NCBI GenBank assembly: GCA_963724625.1
Contig: CAVRVO010000013.1
Coordinates: 1 to 64,000, forward strand
Direction: 5' to 3'
Length of the DNA stretch: 64,000 nt
From: DATBVX01 sp963724625
Lineage (GTDB): Bacteria > Pseudomonadota > Gammaproteobacteria > Steroidobacterales > Steroidobacteraceae
Shown: piece after piece, positions 11,801-19,520 of the stretch
How the letters are laid out: the number at the start of each line of letters is the position of its first letter
Numbering within the stretch: position 1 is the first letter of the stretch
Translations under genes and position numbers: made by a program
The notes under the pieces: model-generated
Told to the model about the DNA's origin: nothing
The model's database searches: none
Seen by the model: only the letters and a program-made list of their open reading frames with translations

Positions 11801-12033
11801 CGGCTATTACCGAGGGAGCGCTGCGGCGCCTGCGCCCCAAGATGATGACGGTACTCACCATCATCCTCGGCCTGCTTCCGCTATTGATCGGGCACGGAGC
11901 GGGCTCGGAGGTCCTCAAGCGCATCGCCGCGCCGATGGTCGGGGGCATGGTGAGTGCGACGCTGCTCACGCTGGTGATCGTGCCGGCGCTGTTTCTGCTG
12001 CTGCGCCGACGTGAGCTCACCACGAGTTCCTGA
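8896..12033 (+). CDS. cusA: CusA/CzcA-family heavy-metal RND efflux pump
   Basis: A 1045-residue inner-membrane proton-driven transporter with twelve predicted membrane segments and two large periplasmic loops, the normal length for the family. The signature MFGDSFVHVLF followed by DGTDPYWAR marks the monovalent (Cu/Ag) branch. Three Met residues in LLYMPAT, LEMLETV and IDMLATGI correspond to the E. coli CusA metal-binding triad. The pump would export periplasmic or cytosolic Cu(I)/Ag(I) through CusB. It starts with GTG 6 nt after cusB, so the two are co-transcribed. It converges on the minus-strand flavoenzyme gene with a 13-nt gap. Confidence 0.88.
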   Translation: MRGSDEGLIARIIRASLANSAVVLLGAALLAIAGIWAVFRTPVDALPDLGDVQVIIRTSYPGQAPNLVEDQVTFPLSTAMLGVARAAKVRGYSMFGDSFVHVLFRDGTDPYWARTRVTERLAQISAQLPASARPALGPDASGVGWIYEYAIVDRTGGHDLAQLRALQDWFLKFELQALPGVAEVASIGGMVKEYQVVVDPDRLRAARITLAQVRSAIENGNAASGGSVIEMAEAEYMVRATGYVRGIEDLQRIPVRVSDQAVPVTLGDLAEIRIGPELRRGLADLDGEGEVVGGVVIMRDGENARTTIAAVKAKLAEMAQSLPEGVEIVPTYDRARLIDRTIDNLSGKLVQEFIIILAVCLVFLLHFRSALAVLIALPLGMLGAFLLMRLQGISANVMSLGGIALALGVMVDAAIVMVENLHRRLEEAEPQSGDWNRVVTQACIEVGPALFVSLLIVALSFIPVLALQGQEGRLFAPLAYTKTYAMLAAALVSITLVPVLAARLVRSPVRAEASNPVSRILSRLYAPMLNLSLRYPVAVAAVAIVLLLVSLWPATHLGTEFMPQMDEGDLLYMPATQPGLSADAARALLQQTDRALAQVPEVSRVFGKAGRADTATDPAPLEMLETVVALKPRAEWRAGMTLPKLRAELASQVELPGVANTWTAPIRARIDMLATGIRTPLGVKIVGPDIQVAQEVAARVELVLRQIPGVASVYAERPGVGRYIAIDIDRSAAARFGLNIADLEDVVSMAVGGSRVAEAINGRERYPINVRYPQSWRDSAARLSTLPIVTPTGAQVTLQDVARIVIESGPATIRSENARPAAWVTIDPGDRDLGTFVKEARARIAAAATIPKGYTVTWSGQYEYLQRAMERLKVIVPLVIGVIVLLLFLVFRSWADIALILGSLPAGLVGGIWLLWALDYEVSLAVIVGLIALGGLAAETGIVMLVYLNSAWRLRQASGGPLTTADLEAAITEGALRRLRPKMMTVLTIILGLLPLLIGHGAGSEVLKRIAAPMVGGMVSATLLTLVIVPALFLLLRRRELTTSS

Positions 12034-12046
12034 TCTTGACGGCGTC

Positions 12047-13165
12047 TTACGAGTGCTCGTCAACGACATCGGACAGATGTTCGCCGATGGCGAGCGCAGC
12101 AGTCAGCCCCGGTGATTCGATACCGAGCAGGTTGATCAATCCGCCGATGCCATGCTCGCGCGGCGTATCGATGCGAAAGTCAGCGGCTGCCTCGCTGGGC
12201 CCCGCAATTTTCGGGCGGATGCCCGCGTAGGACGGTGCGAGTGCGCCATCGCGCAAAGCTGGCCAGTAACTTCGGATGGCGGCATAGAACGAGGGGCCTC
12301 GGGAGGCGTCGACCTGGTAGTCGATTTCATTCACCCACTCCACGTCGGGGCCGAAGCGCACTTTGCCGGCGAGGTCGAGCGTCGCATGGATTCCGAGGCC
12401 GGCAGCGGCCGGCATCGGGTACACCAGCCGTCGAAATGGCGCGGCACCGAGGCAATCGAAGTAATTACCCTTGGCAAAATATCGCCGCGGAATCCTGTCG
12501 GTCGGAAAGTTAGCGACGCGGTGCAGGACGTCGACTGCGTGCAGGCCACCCGCATTGATGAGCCACTGGCACTCCATGCTTGCGGCTTCAGTGCCGGTTC
12601 GTAGCTCCACGCGAACACCGCCGTGCTCGCACTCGGCGTTGAGCAACTCGGTATCGAACACCAGCGAGCCACCGGCGCTTTCCAGATCGCCATGCAAGGC
12701 GGTCATGAATTCGTGCACGTCGATAATCCCAGTGCTGGGACACAGGAGCCCTGCAGCACAGCGAACCTGCGGTTCGAGCTCACGCACTTCCGTTGCGTCG
12801 AGTGACCTCAGGTCGAGTACGTCATTGGCCGCGGCGCGCTGCGCGAGCTCCTGTAGTTTCGAGACCTCGCTTTCCTGCGCCACGACAATCTTGCCGCACT
12901 GCTGGTAAGAGATACCCTTCTCCAGGCAGTAGGCATACAACAGTTCGCGGCCGCGAACACACAGGCGCGCTTTTGCACTGCCGGTCGGATAGTAGATTCC
13001 GGAATGAATGACACCGGAGTTGCGCGAAGAGGTTTCTTCGCCGACGCGCCTGTGCCGCTCGATGACGATCACGTCCAGGCCACGAAGCGCCAGTGCACGC
13101 GCGACGCTCAGACCCACGACGCCCGCGCCGACGACCAGGACATCGGCGCTGTCAGCGTTACGCAT
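12047..13165 (-). CDS. lhgO: L-2-hydroxyglutarate oxidase-like FAD-dependent oxidoreductase
   Basis: A 372-residue DAO-superfamily flavoprotein. The Rossmann motif VVGAGVVGLSVARAL starts at about residue 11, followed by the ERH ribose-binding end and SSRNSGVIHSGIYYPTGS, which is characteristic of the LhgO/L2HGDH group. The C-terminal part carries GLINLLGIESPGLTAAL. The enzyme would oxidise L-2-hydroxyglutarate to 2-oxoglutarate and pass electrons to the membrane quinone pool. It starts 26 nt after the glrR stop and is probably the last gene of that minus-strand operon. Related 2-hydroxyacid oxidases are possible. Confidence 0.75.
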   Translation of the reverse strand: MRNADSADVLVVGAGVVGLSVARALALRGLDVIVIERHRRVGEETSSRNSGVIHSGIYYPTGSAKARLCVRGRELLYAYCLEKGISYQQCGKIVVAQESEVSKLQELAQRAAANDVLDLRSLDATEVRELEPQVRCAAGLLCPSTGIIDVHEFMTALHGDLESAGGSLVFDTELLNAECEHGGVRVELRTGTEAASMECQWLINAGGLHAVDVLHRVANFPTDRIPRRYFAKGNYFDCLGAAPFRRLVYPMPAAAGLGIHATLDLAGKVRFGPDVEWVNEIDYQVDASRGPSFYAAIRSYWPALRDGALAPSYAGIRPKIAGPSEAAADFRIDTPREHGIGGLINLLGIESPGLTAALAIGEHLSDVVDEHS

Positions 13166-13191
13166 CGAGTCCGGAGCGGGTAGACCGCCTG

Positions 13192-14538
13192 TCAGCGCGC
13201 CTTGAAATCGTCCGGCACCAGTTGATGACGGGCCAGGAGCTTGTAGAAATCGGTGCGATTGCGCTTGGCGAGCCGCGCTGCCTGGCTGACGTTGCCGGCC
13301 GTGATCTGCAGGATCTGGGCGAGGTAGCTGCGAGTGAATTCGTCGCGCGCTTCATCGAAGGAGGGCAGGCGCGAGGGCGAGCCGCCGAGTGACTGCTGCA
13401 CGAGCTCTGCGGTGATGATGGGTGTGCGGGTGAGGGCGACGTTCTGGCGCACGACGTTGTGCAGCTGGCGGATGTTGCCGGGCCATTCTGCAGTCGCGAG
13501 CAGCTCCACGGCCTCCGGCGCGTAGATCTTGCGCGATCCCGTCTCTTGCGCGATCTGCTCGAGAAAGTGGGCGACGAGAAGTGGTATGTCCTCGCGCCGC
13601 TTGCCCAGCGGTGGCATCTCGATGTGCACGACATTCAAGCGGTAATACAGGTCTTCGCGGAAGGTGCCGCCGGCGAGCAACTGCTGCAGATCGCGATGCG
13701 TGGCCGAGATCACCCGCACGTTGACCGGAAGTGCGTCGGTGCTGCCGACCGGGCGGACCTGGTTCTCCTGCAACACGCGCAACAGTTTCACCTGCAGTCG
13801 CTGCGGCATATCGCCGATTTCGTCCAGCAGCAGCGTGCCGCCATCGGCCGCCTGGAACAGGCCTTTGTGCGTGCGGATTGCGCCCGTGAATGCGCCTTTC
13901 TCGTGACCGAACAGCTCCGACTCCAGCAGCTCTTCGGCCATCGCGCTGCAGTTGATGGCGACGAACGCACGCTCGCGACGCACACTCGCCTTGTGGATCG
14001 CCCTGGCCAAGAGTTCCTTGCCGGTACCGCTCTCGCCCGAGATCAGCACTCGAGCATCACTGCCCGCGACCATGTGGGCTTGCGCCAGCTTTTCTTCGAC
14101 GAGCGGGCTGCGCGTTACGATCTCGGCGCGCCAGTCCTCGTCCGATTGCGCAAAGCCCGAAATCTTCAACGCCTTCTGCACCTGGTCGAGGAGCTCCTGC
14201 TTGTCGACCGGCTTGGTGAGGAAGCCGAAGGCCCCGCTTTGAGTCGCGTGCACGGCATCGGGAATCGTTCCGTGAGCGGTCAGGATGATCACGCGAAGCC
14301 CGGGCCAGCGGCTCTGCAGTTCCTTGAGCAGGCCGATGCCATCCATCTGGTCCATGCGCAGATCCGTGATGACCAGGTCCGGCCGGAACCGACCGGCGGC
14401 GGCCAGGGCCGCGACGCCGCTCTCCACGGCTTCGACCTCGTAGTTTTCGGCGCGCAGGCGAATAGTCAGCAGGCGTAGCAGTCCCGGATCGTCGTCGACC
14501 ACGAGAATGCGTGCCTTGCGTTTCGCTGGTGAGGTCAA
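13192..14538 (-). CDS. glrR: Sigma-54-dependent response regulator GlrR (NtrC family)
   Basis: Three-domain activator: receiver (phosphoacceptor Asp about residue 59 in VITDLRMD), AAA+ sigma-54-interaction domain (Walker A GESGTGKE about 168-175, GAFTGA loop about 215-220, LLLDEIGD Walker B) and a Fis-type HTH (NVSQAARLAKRNRTDFYKLL). The start is placed at a TTG (14538-14536) reading TSPAKRKARILVVDDD. An ATG further out at 14676 would overlap the preceding gene by 62 nt and add 46 unrelated residues. Order glrK, qseG-like gene, glrR matches the enterobacterial glrK-qseG-glrR locus that controls envelope and amino-sugar functions. Confidence 0.85.
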   Translation of the reverse strand: MTSPAKRKARILVVDDDPGLLRLLTIRLRAENYEVEAVESGVAALAAAGRFRPDLVITDLRMDQMDGIGLLKELQSRWPGLRVIILTAHGTIPDAVHATQSGAFGFLTKPVDKQELLDQVQKALKISGFAQSDEDWRAEIVTRSPLVEEKLAQAHMVAGSDARVLISGESGTGKELLARAIHKASVRRERAFVAINCSAMAEELLESELFGHEKGAFTGAIRTHKGLFQAADGGTLLLDEIGDMPQRLQVKLLRVLQENQVRPVGSTDALPVNVRVISATHRDLQQLLAGGTFREDLYYRLNVVHIEMPPLGKRREDIPLLVAHFLEQIAQETGSRKIYAPEAVELLATAEWPGNIRQLHNVVRQNVALTRTPIITAELVQQSLGGSPSRLPSFDEARDEFTRSYLAQILQITAGNVSQAARLAKRNRTDFYKLLARHQLVPDDFKAR

Positions 14539-14614
14539 ATTGAGCCGGTCCGGATGGGCCGGGCCATTATAGCGAGGCACGCCGGTTTTGAGATACCGAC
14601 GGGCCAACCGGGCG

Positions 14615-15223
14615 TCATTTACCCGCGTTCCCCGGATTGCGCTCGATGATGGCGCGTTCGATACGCGTGATTTCATCGAGCTTGGCCTGCGCTTCCGCCA
14701 GTTCCTTGCGCAGGCGCGCGTTCTCGTCGATCTCCGTCTGCAGCCGCCTGTTGGTGACTGCGCTCTTGTCGCGGTCCTGCTGGATCGTGCTGGCCTGCAG
14801 GCGCAGATTCTCCGCCCGCAGGATCATTCGCTGCTCGACGTCCTTGAGACATACCCAGGCGAGCGCACGCTCGGCGGGCAGCATCGTTTCCGGCGTTGCC
14901 AGGAGCTGAGTCAACATGTCGCGTGCGGCGGCTTCATCGGTCTTGCCGTGGCCGGGGGTGGCGAGCGCGAGCGCGTATCGCAGGCGGTTGCTGGTAGTCG
15001 GTGTCACTTCCGAGGCCTCTTTGGCGGCCTGTGCGATTTCAGCCTGTTCGGCCGGCGTGCCGCGCGACAAGCGTTCCATCATGTCGAGATAGCTCGACAT
15101 TGAGCCGAGGGAAGGATCGGTCGTCGTCGTTGGCGTCGTGGCCGGTGCGGGCGTGCTCGGCATGATGCTACAGCCGGCATTCAGGACCAGGACCAGTGCG
15201 CTCGCAAGCGCGCTACGCCGCAT
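14615..15223 (-). CDS. qseG: QseG-like outer-membrane lipoprotein
   Basis: A 202-residue lipoprotein with signal peptide and lipobox LNAGC (acylated Cys18), a Pro/Thr-rich linker, helical repeats and a long C-terminal coiled coil rich in Glu/Arg/Leu. It lies between the GlrK-like kinase and GlrR, and its start overlaps the kinase stop by 11 nt, so it is translationally coupled. In enterobacteria QseG is an OM lipoprotein that interacts with the GlrK/QseE sensor. Sequence similarity in this family is low, so the name rests mainly on position and architecture. Confidence 0.65.
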   Translation of the reverse strand: MRRSALASALVLVLNAGCSIMPSTPAPATTPTTTTDPSLGSMSSYLDMMERLSRGTPAEQAEIAQAAKEASEVTPTTSNRLRYALALATPGHGKTDEAAARDMLTQLLATPETMLPAERALAWVCLKDVEQRMILRAENLRLQASTIQQDRDKSAVTNRRLQTEIDENARLRKELAEAQAKLDEITRIERAIIERNPGNAGK

Positions 15224-16689
15224 GCGCCGGCTCCTTTCCCTCTATGCCCAACTGGCGCAGCGGCAGTCGGATGCGGAAATGAGCACCTGCAAACTGGCCG
15301 TCGACGATTTCAATCGTGCCGCTATGCGCGTGTACGAACTCGATCACGACCGAGAGTCCGATGCCGGTGCCCTTGACGTGCCCACCCTGCGGGGTCTTGC
15401 CCTGATAGAAGGCCTCAAAGATGCGGCTGCGCTCTTCGAGCGGGATGCCCGGTCCGGTATCCGCGACATCGAGGACCAGTTGATCGCGCATCGTCTGCGC
15501 GTGGATATGGATCGTGCCCCCTTGCGGCGTGAACTTGATGGCATTCGAGAGCAGGTTGTCGAGGATCAGTTTCAGCTTGCTGCGATCGGCCGCGACACTC
15601 ACATCCTCCACGCGCACATCGAGGCGCACGCGTTGGCTCACGAGTGTCAGTCGCTGGCTCTCCAATACGTTCTTGATCAACGGCCGCAACTTGAATTCGC
15701 TCAACTCGAGGCCGAGGCTCTGCGCCTGCCAGGTGCTGAAGGTCAACAGGTTTTCGATCAGGCGCTGCAATTTCAGTCCGTTCTCGCGCAGGATGCCGGT
15801 CACCTCGCGCTGATCCTCGGCCAGCTGGCCGACCGAGCCGTCGAGCAGAAGCTCCGTGCCCTCGCGGATATTGGCGAGTGGAGTCTTCAACTCGTGCGAC
15901 ATGTGTCGCAGGAATCGATTCTTTTCCGTTGCGAGCTCGAGCAGACGCACGCGCAGCCACTCTAACTGCCGGCCCAGGGCCTCCAGGTCGCTCGGGCCCT
16001 TGACCCTGATTGCGCGAGAAAACGTCCCGCGGCCGAGCTCGCCGATCACCCGATCCAGATGGCGGATCGGCCGCGCCAGCACCAGCGTGAACACAATGGT
16101 CAGGATCAGCGTGGCCGGAAGCAGCGCTGCGGACTGCCAGAACAGATTCCTTTGCGCGCTCGCGGTCGCGAGTCGCAAGGTCTCGAGCTGCTGATCGATG
16201 CGCCGTCGGCTGGCATCCGCCAGCTCCGTCGCCGTTTCAAACAGGCGGGAAAAATTGCCGACCGCCTGCGTGACTTCCGGTGAGGCACGTGGACGTGAGC
16301 TGAGTATCTGCCAGATCGCGACGCTTTCGGTGTGCAGTGTTTCGACCTGCGCGTTCGCCACGCGGGTCGAGCTGCAGTCGACCAAGTTTTTCGAGCGTTT
16401 CCTGGAACCGCTCGTGATTCTGGCGGTAGACCTCGAGCAGCTCGCGATTGCCGATGACCTGGTAGAGACGGGCGCCGCGTTCGAGGGAGACAATCTGCTC
16501 GAACAGCAACTGGTGGTAGCGGGTGCCCTCTACGCCCTGCACGACGAGCTCTTCGCTCTGGCTGGCGAGGCGGCGGATCTGAAACGCCGCATTGATGACC
16601 GCGAACAACAGCGGCACGGCCACGAGGGACATGCCGAGCAGCATCAGCCCGCTCAGGGATCGCGGCTTGGTGAAGCGCATGACCGCCAA
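15213..16689 (-). CDS. glrK: GlrK/QseE-like sensor histidine kinase (one frameshift as sequenced)
   Basis: Reconstructed length about 491 residues. The first transmembrane helix is at about residues 13-32, followed by a periplasmic helical sensor, a second TM (SAALLPATLILTIVFTLVLA), HAMP, HisKA (FLRHMSHELKTPLANI) and HATPase (N box LILDNLLSNAIKF, DTGPGIP, GTGIGLSVV). The kinase partners GlrR. The frame breaks at a GGG run (16364-16366, CCC on the coding strand). Deleting one base joins LGRLQLDRVANAQVETL, so the break is probably a base-calling error. Start codons at 16689 or 16680 are both possible. Confidence 0.82.
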
Positions 16690-16747
16690 TTCTAGCAGTC
16701 CGGCCGGTGCGACGATCGAGCGAGAAGTGATTGTTTTGCGGGCCGAT

Positions 16748-17764
16748 TCACAGCTTCGACACTCGCGATGAGTCCCAGGGCGCCGCGAGCTGCTTGCGCT
16801 CCCAGTCCAACGAAGTGCGGACTATGGCCTCCAGATCGTCGAGCTGCGGATTCCATCCGAGCACTTCGCGCACGCGATCCGCCCGGGCGATCAGCATGGA
16901 GGGATCGCCGGCCCGGCGTGCCTCTTCACGAATCTGGAGTGGGCGCTGCGCGACCTGCTCCACCATCCGCAGCACTTCGCGCACGCTGTAGCCGTGCCCG
17001 TACCCGCAATTGAGCGTGATCGAATCGCCGCCCTTGCGCAGGTAGTCGAGCGCCTGCACGTGAGCGCTCGCGAGATCTTCGACGTGTATGTAATCGCGCA
17101 CGCCCGTTCCATCCGGCGTCGGATAGTCGGTGCCGAATATGGACACACCGGGGCGCTTGCCCACGGCGGCCTCGCAGGCAACCTTGACGAGCAAAGTGGC
17201 CGCAGGTGTGCACTGTCCGATGCGGCCGTGGGGATCAGAGCCCGCGACGTTGAAGTACCTGAGCGACACATGACGCAGGTTCCCGGCCAGTGCCAGATCG
17301 CGGAGCATCCACTCGCTCATGAGTTTCGACGTTCCATAAGGATTGATGGGCGCAAGCGGCGTGTCCTCGGCGGCAATTCCGCCCGGCGGTATCCCGTAAA
17401 CGGCGGCGGTCGACGAGAAAATGAAATGGCGCACGCCCTGTGCCGCACAGCACTCCAGGAGATTGCGCGTGGCACAGGTGTTGTTGCCGTAGTACTTGAG
17501 CGGCTTCGCTACGGATTCGGGCACGATGGTATGCGCAGCGAAGTGCATCACCGTGTCGATGCGATGCTCGCCGAGGACGCGGCTGACGAGCTCGCGATCA
17601 CCCGTCTCGCCCACGACGAGCGTGCCGTGCAGCACGGCCTCGCGGAAGCCGGTCACGAGGTTGTCGAGCACCACGACGGTCTCGCCAGCCTCGCCGAGCT
17701 GTCGCGCCACGTGGCTGCCGATGTAACCTGCGCCTCCGGTTACCAGGATTGCGGATCGCGGCAT
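16748..17764 (-). CDS. galE: UDP-glucose 4-epimerase
   Basis: A 338-residue extended SDR enzyme that interconverts UDP-glucose and UDP-galactose (or the GlcNAc forms). Visible are the NAD motif VTGGAGYIGSH at residues 7-17, the catalytic Ser in SSTAAVYG, YGTSK with the catalytic Tyr/Lys, and the VRDYIHVEDLA signature. ATG at 17764 is chosen because the family begins immediately before the Rossmann motif; a longer frame to 17836 overlaps the opposite gene. It is the first gene of the minus-strand run leading into glrK and is divergent from srkA. Confidence 0.9.
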   Translation of the reverse strand: MPRSAILVTGGAGYIGSHVARQLGEAGETVVVLDNLVTGFREAVLHGTLVVGETGDRELVSRVLGEHRIDTVMHFAAHTIVPESVAKPLKYYGNNTCATRNLLECCAAQGVRHFIFSSTAAVYGIPPGGIAAEDTPLAPINPYGTSKLMSEWMLRDLALAGNLRHVSLRYFNVAGSDPHGRIGQCTPAATLLVKVACEAAVGKRPGVSIFGTDYPTPDGTGVRDYIHVEDLASAHVQALDYLRKGGDSITLNCGYGHGYSVREVLRMVEQVAQRPLQIREEARRAGDPSMLIARADRVREVLGWNPQLDDLEAIVRTSLDWERKQLAAPWDSSRVSKL

Positions 17765-17850
17765 GAATTCAGTACCTGAAAGAAGGAGTTGCGTCGCGCG
17801 TGCATGATAACGAAAGGGGCGCCGGTCCGATAACATCCTCGGCGAACGAG

Positions 17851-18819
17851 ATGCCGTTCGCCGGTCTGACGCCTGAGATCGTCATCGCTGCAGTGGAGGC
17901 GGCCGGCTACCTTTGCGACGGGCGTGTACTGGCACTCAACAGCTACGAGAACCGCGTTTATCAGGTGGGACTCGAAGCGGAAGAACCGGTGGTGGTCAAG
18001 TTCTATCGCCCGCATCGCTGGAGCGATGCAAGCATCCTCGAAGAGCATGGTTTCGCGCTCGAGCTTGCGGGCGCTGAAATTCCGGTCGTCGCTCCCTTGC
18101 TGCGCGACGCGCGGACACTCCTGGCCTTTTCGGCGTTTCGCTATGCCGTGTACCCGCGACGCAATGGCCAGTGGCCCGAGCTCGCGACCAGCGACGATCG
18201 GCTGTGGATGGGCAGGTTCCTCGGTCGCCTGCACTCGATGGGGCAGGCCCGTCGCTTTCTGCATCGGCCGATGCTGTCGATCGCGGCCTATGGCGACGAT
18301 GCGCGCGAGACGGTTCTGCAGGGCGGTTTCCTGCCCGACTACCTTATCGATCGCTACGCTGAGGTCACGGAGCGTCTGATTGAGAAGGTCCGGGACGCGG
18401 GACTCGAGCTTCAAAGTCTTCAATGGCATCGCATTCATGGCGACTGCCACCGCGGCAATATTCTCTGGAGACCGGAAGGCCCTCACATCGTCGACCTCGA
18501 CGACTGCATGACGGGTCCGGCAATCCAGGACCTGTGGATGCTGCTCGCCGGCACGCGTGATGAGATGCGTGCGCAGGCATCAGATCTGCTCGAGGGCTAT
18601 TCGCAGTTCGCGACTTTCAACGCCTCGCAGCTGGCGCTGATTGAGCCGCTGCGGACTCTGCGGCTGATCCATTATTCCGCCTGGCTGGCACGACGCTGGA
18701 ATGATCCGGCCTTTCCGCGGGCGTTTCCCTGGTTCGCCGAACCCAGATACTGGGAGGATCACGTGAATACATTGCAGGGCCAGCTGGAGGCGCTGGATGA
18801 GGAGCCGCTCGGTATCTGA
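17851..18819 (+). CDS. srkA: Stress response Ser/Thr protein kinase SrkA (YihE)
   Basis: A 322-residue aminoglycoside-phosphotransferase-fold kinase. The N-lobe has ALNSYENRVYQV and VVVKFYRPHRW (ATP lysine). The catalytic loop is RIHGDCHRGNIL and the metal-binding segment is VDLDD. E. coli SrkA counters programmed death and oxidative stress and co-occurs with dsbA; here dsbB lies elsewhere in the window. Start 17851 aligns with the family N-terminus; an in-frame ATG at 17800 would add 17 residues and bring the start within 35 nt of the divergent galE start. Confidence 0.88.
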   Translation: MPFAGLTPEIVIAAVEAAGYLCDGRVLALNSYENRVYQVGLEAEEPVVVKFYRPHRWSDASILEEHGFALELAGAEIPVVAPLLRDARTLLAFSAFRYAVYPRRNGQWPELATSDDRLWMGRFLGRLHSMGQARRFLHRPMLSIAAYGDDARETVLQGGFLPDYLIDRYAEVTERLIEKVRDAGLELQSLQWHRIHGDCHRGNILWRPEGPHIVDLDDCMTGPAIQDLWMLLAGTRDEMRAQASDLLEGYSQFATFNASQLALIEPLRTLRLIHYSAWLARRWNDPAFPRAFPWFAEPRYWEDHVNTLQGQLEALDEEPLGI

Positions 18820-18858
18820 TCTCAGACAGGTCAGCGGCACTATGCTAGGTTTATCTTC

Positions 18859-19422
18859 ATGAAACTTGCTACGGCGAGCTCGGTTCTCGGCTTGGTGTTG
18901 GTCACGGCGCTGGTCGGTTGCAGTCGCGAGCCCGCCAGCGATAAGGCGCAGGCGGCAGCGACACCTGCCGTCGCAGTCAGCGCAAACAGTCCCGAGGTCG
19001 ATGCGGCGCTCAAGCGGATGGTGAGCGGCGTGAGCCCCAGCAAGGATGAGTCGACGATCGAGCTCAAATTTGAGCTCAAGGACCGGCCTCAGCTCGGTCA
19101 GCCACTGACCATCTCGATTGCGCTGCTACCCAAGTTGTCGGCCAACACGATGCGTGTGACGTACATCTCGACCGACGCGCTCACCGTGCAGCCCGGGGGT
19201 GCGCCCGCCGAGTACCGGGATGTTCTGCCCGGCAGCGTCTATCAGCACGAACTGAGCGTCGTCCCGCGCGACAACGGCGTGTACTACGTCAGTGCGGTGG
19301 TGCTGCTCGAGAGCGATACGGGCAACATCGCACGCACTTTTGCCATTCCAGTCGTGGTCGGCGCCCCGGCAAACCAGACTGCGCCCGCCGACCCCAAAGT
19401 AGCCACTGATTCCGGGCACTAG
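18859..19422 (+). CDS. Conserved lipoprotein of unknown function
   Basis: A 187-residue protein with a lipoprotein signal (lipobox LVGC, Cys at about 21) and a beta-rich globular domain containing TIELKFELKDRPQLGQPL and the even-spaced hydrophobics of an immunoglobulin-like fold. The arrangement resembles periplasmic proteins with a single Ig-like domain. No catalytic motif is visible. It follows srkA by 39 nt and precedes the typA promoter. I do not recognise its family. Confidence 0.7.
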   Translation: MKLATASSVLGLVLVTALVGCSREPASDKAQAAATPAVAVSANSPEVDAALKRMVSGVSPSKDESTIELKFELKDRPQLGQPLTISIALLPKLSANTMRVTYISTDALTVQPGGAPAEYRDVLPGSVYQHELSVVPRDNGVYYVSAVVLLESDTGNIARTFAIPVVVGAPANQTAPADPKVATDSGH

Positions 19423-19487
19423 CCGCCCGCGTTCAGCGTCAGAGCTGGGAGGCGGCGGCTAGCGTCGATACGGCGCGCCCGTCCATG

Positions 19488-19493
19488 TACAAT
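19488..19493 (+). promoter_or_regulatory. -10 element of typA promoter
   Basis: TACAAT preceded by TG two bases upstream (ATGTACAAT). Transcription would start near 19500, downstream of an in-frame ATG at 19485, so the GTG at 19521 is favoured as the typA start. No clear -35 is seen. Confidence 0.5.
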
Positions 19494-19520
19494 GCGCGCC
19501 CTTTGAGCGCAGGCCCGCCC

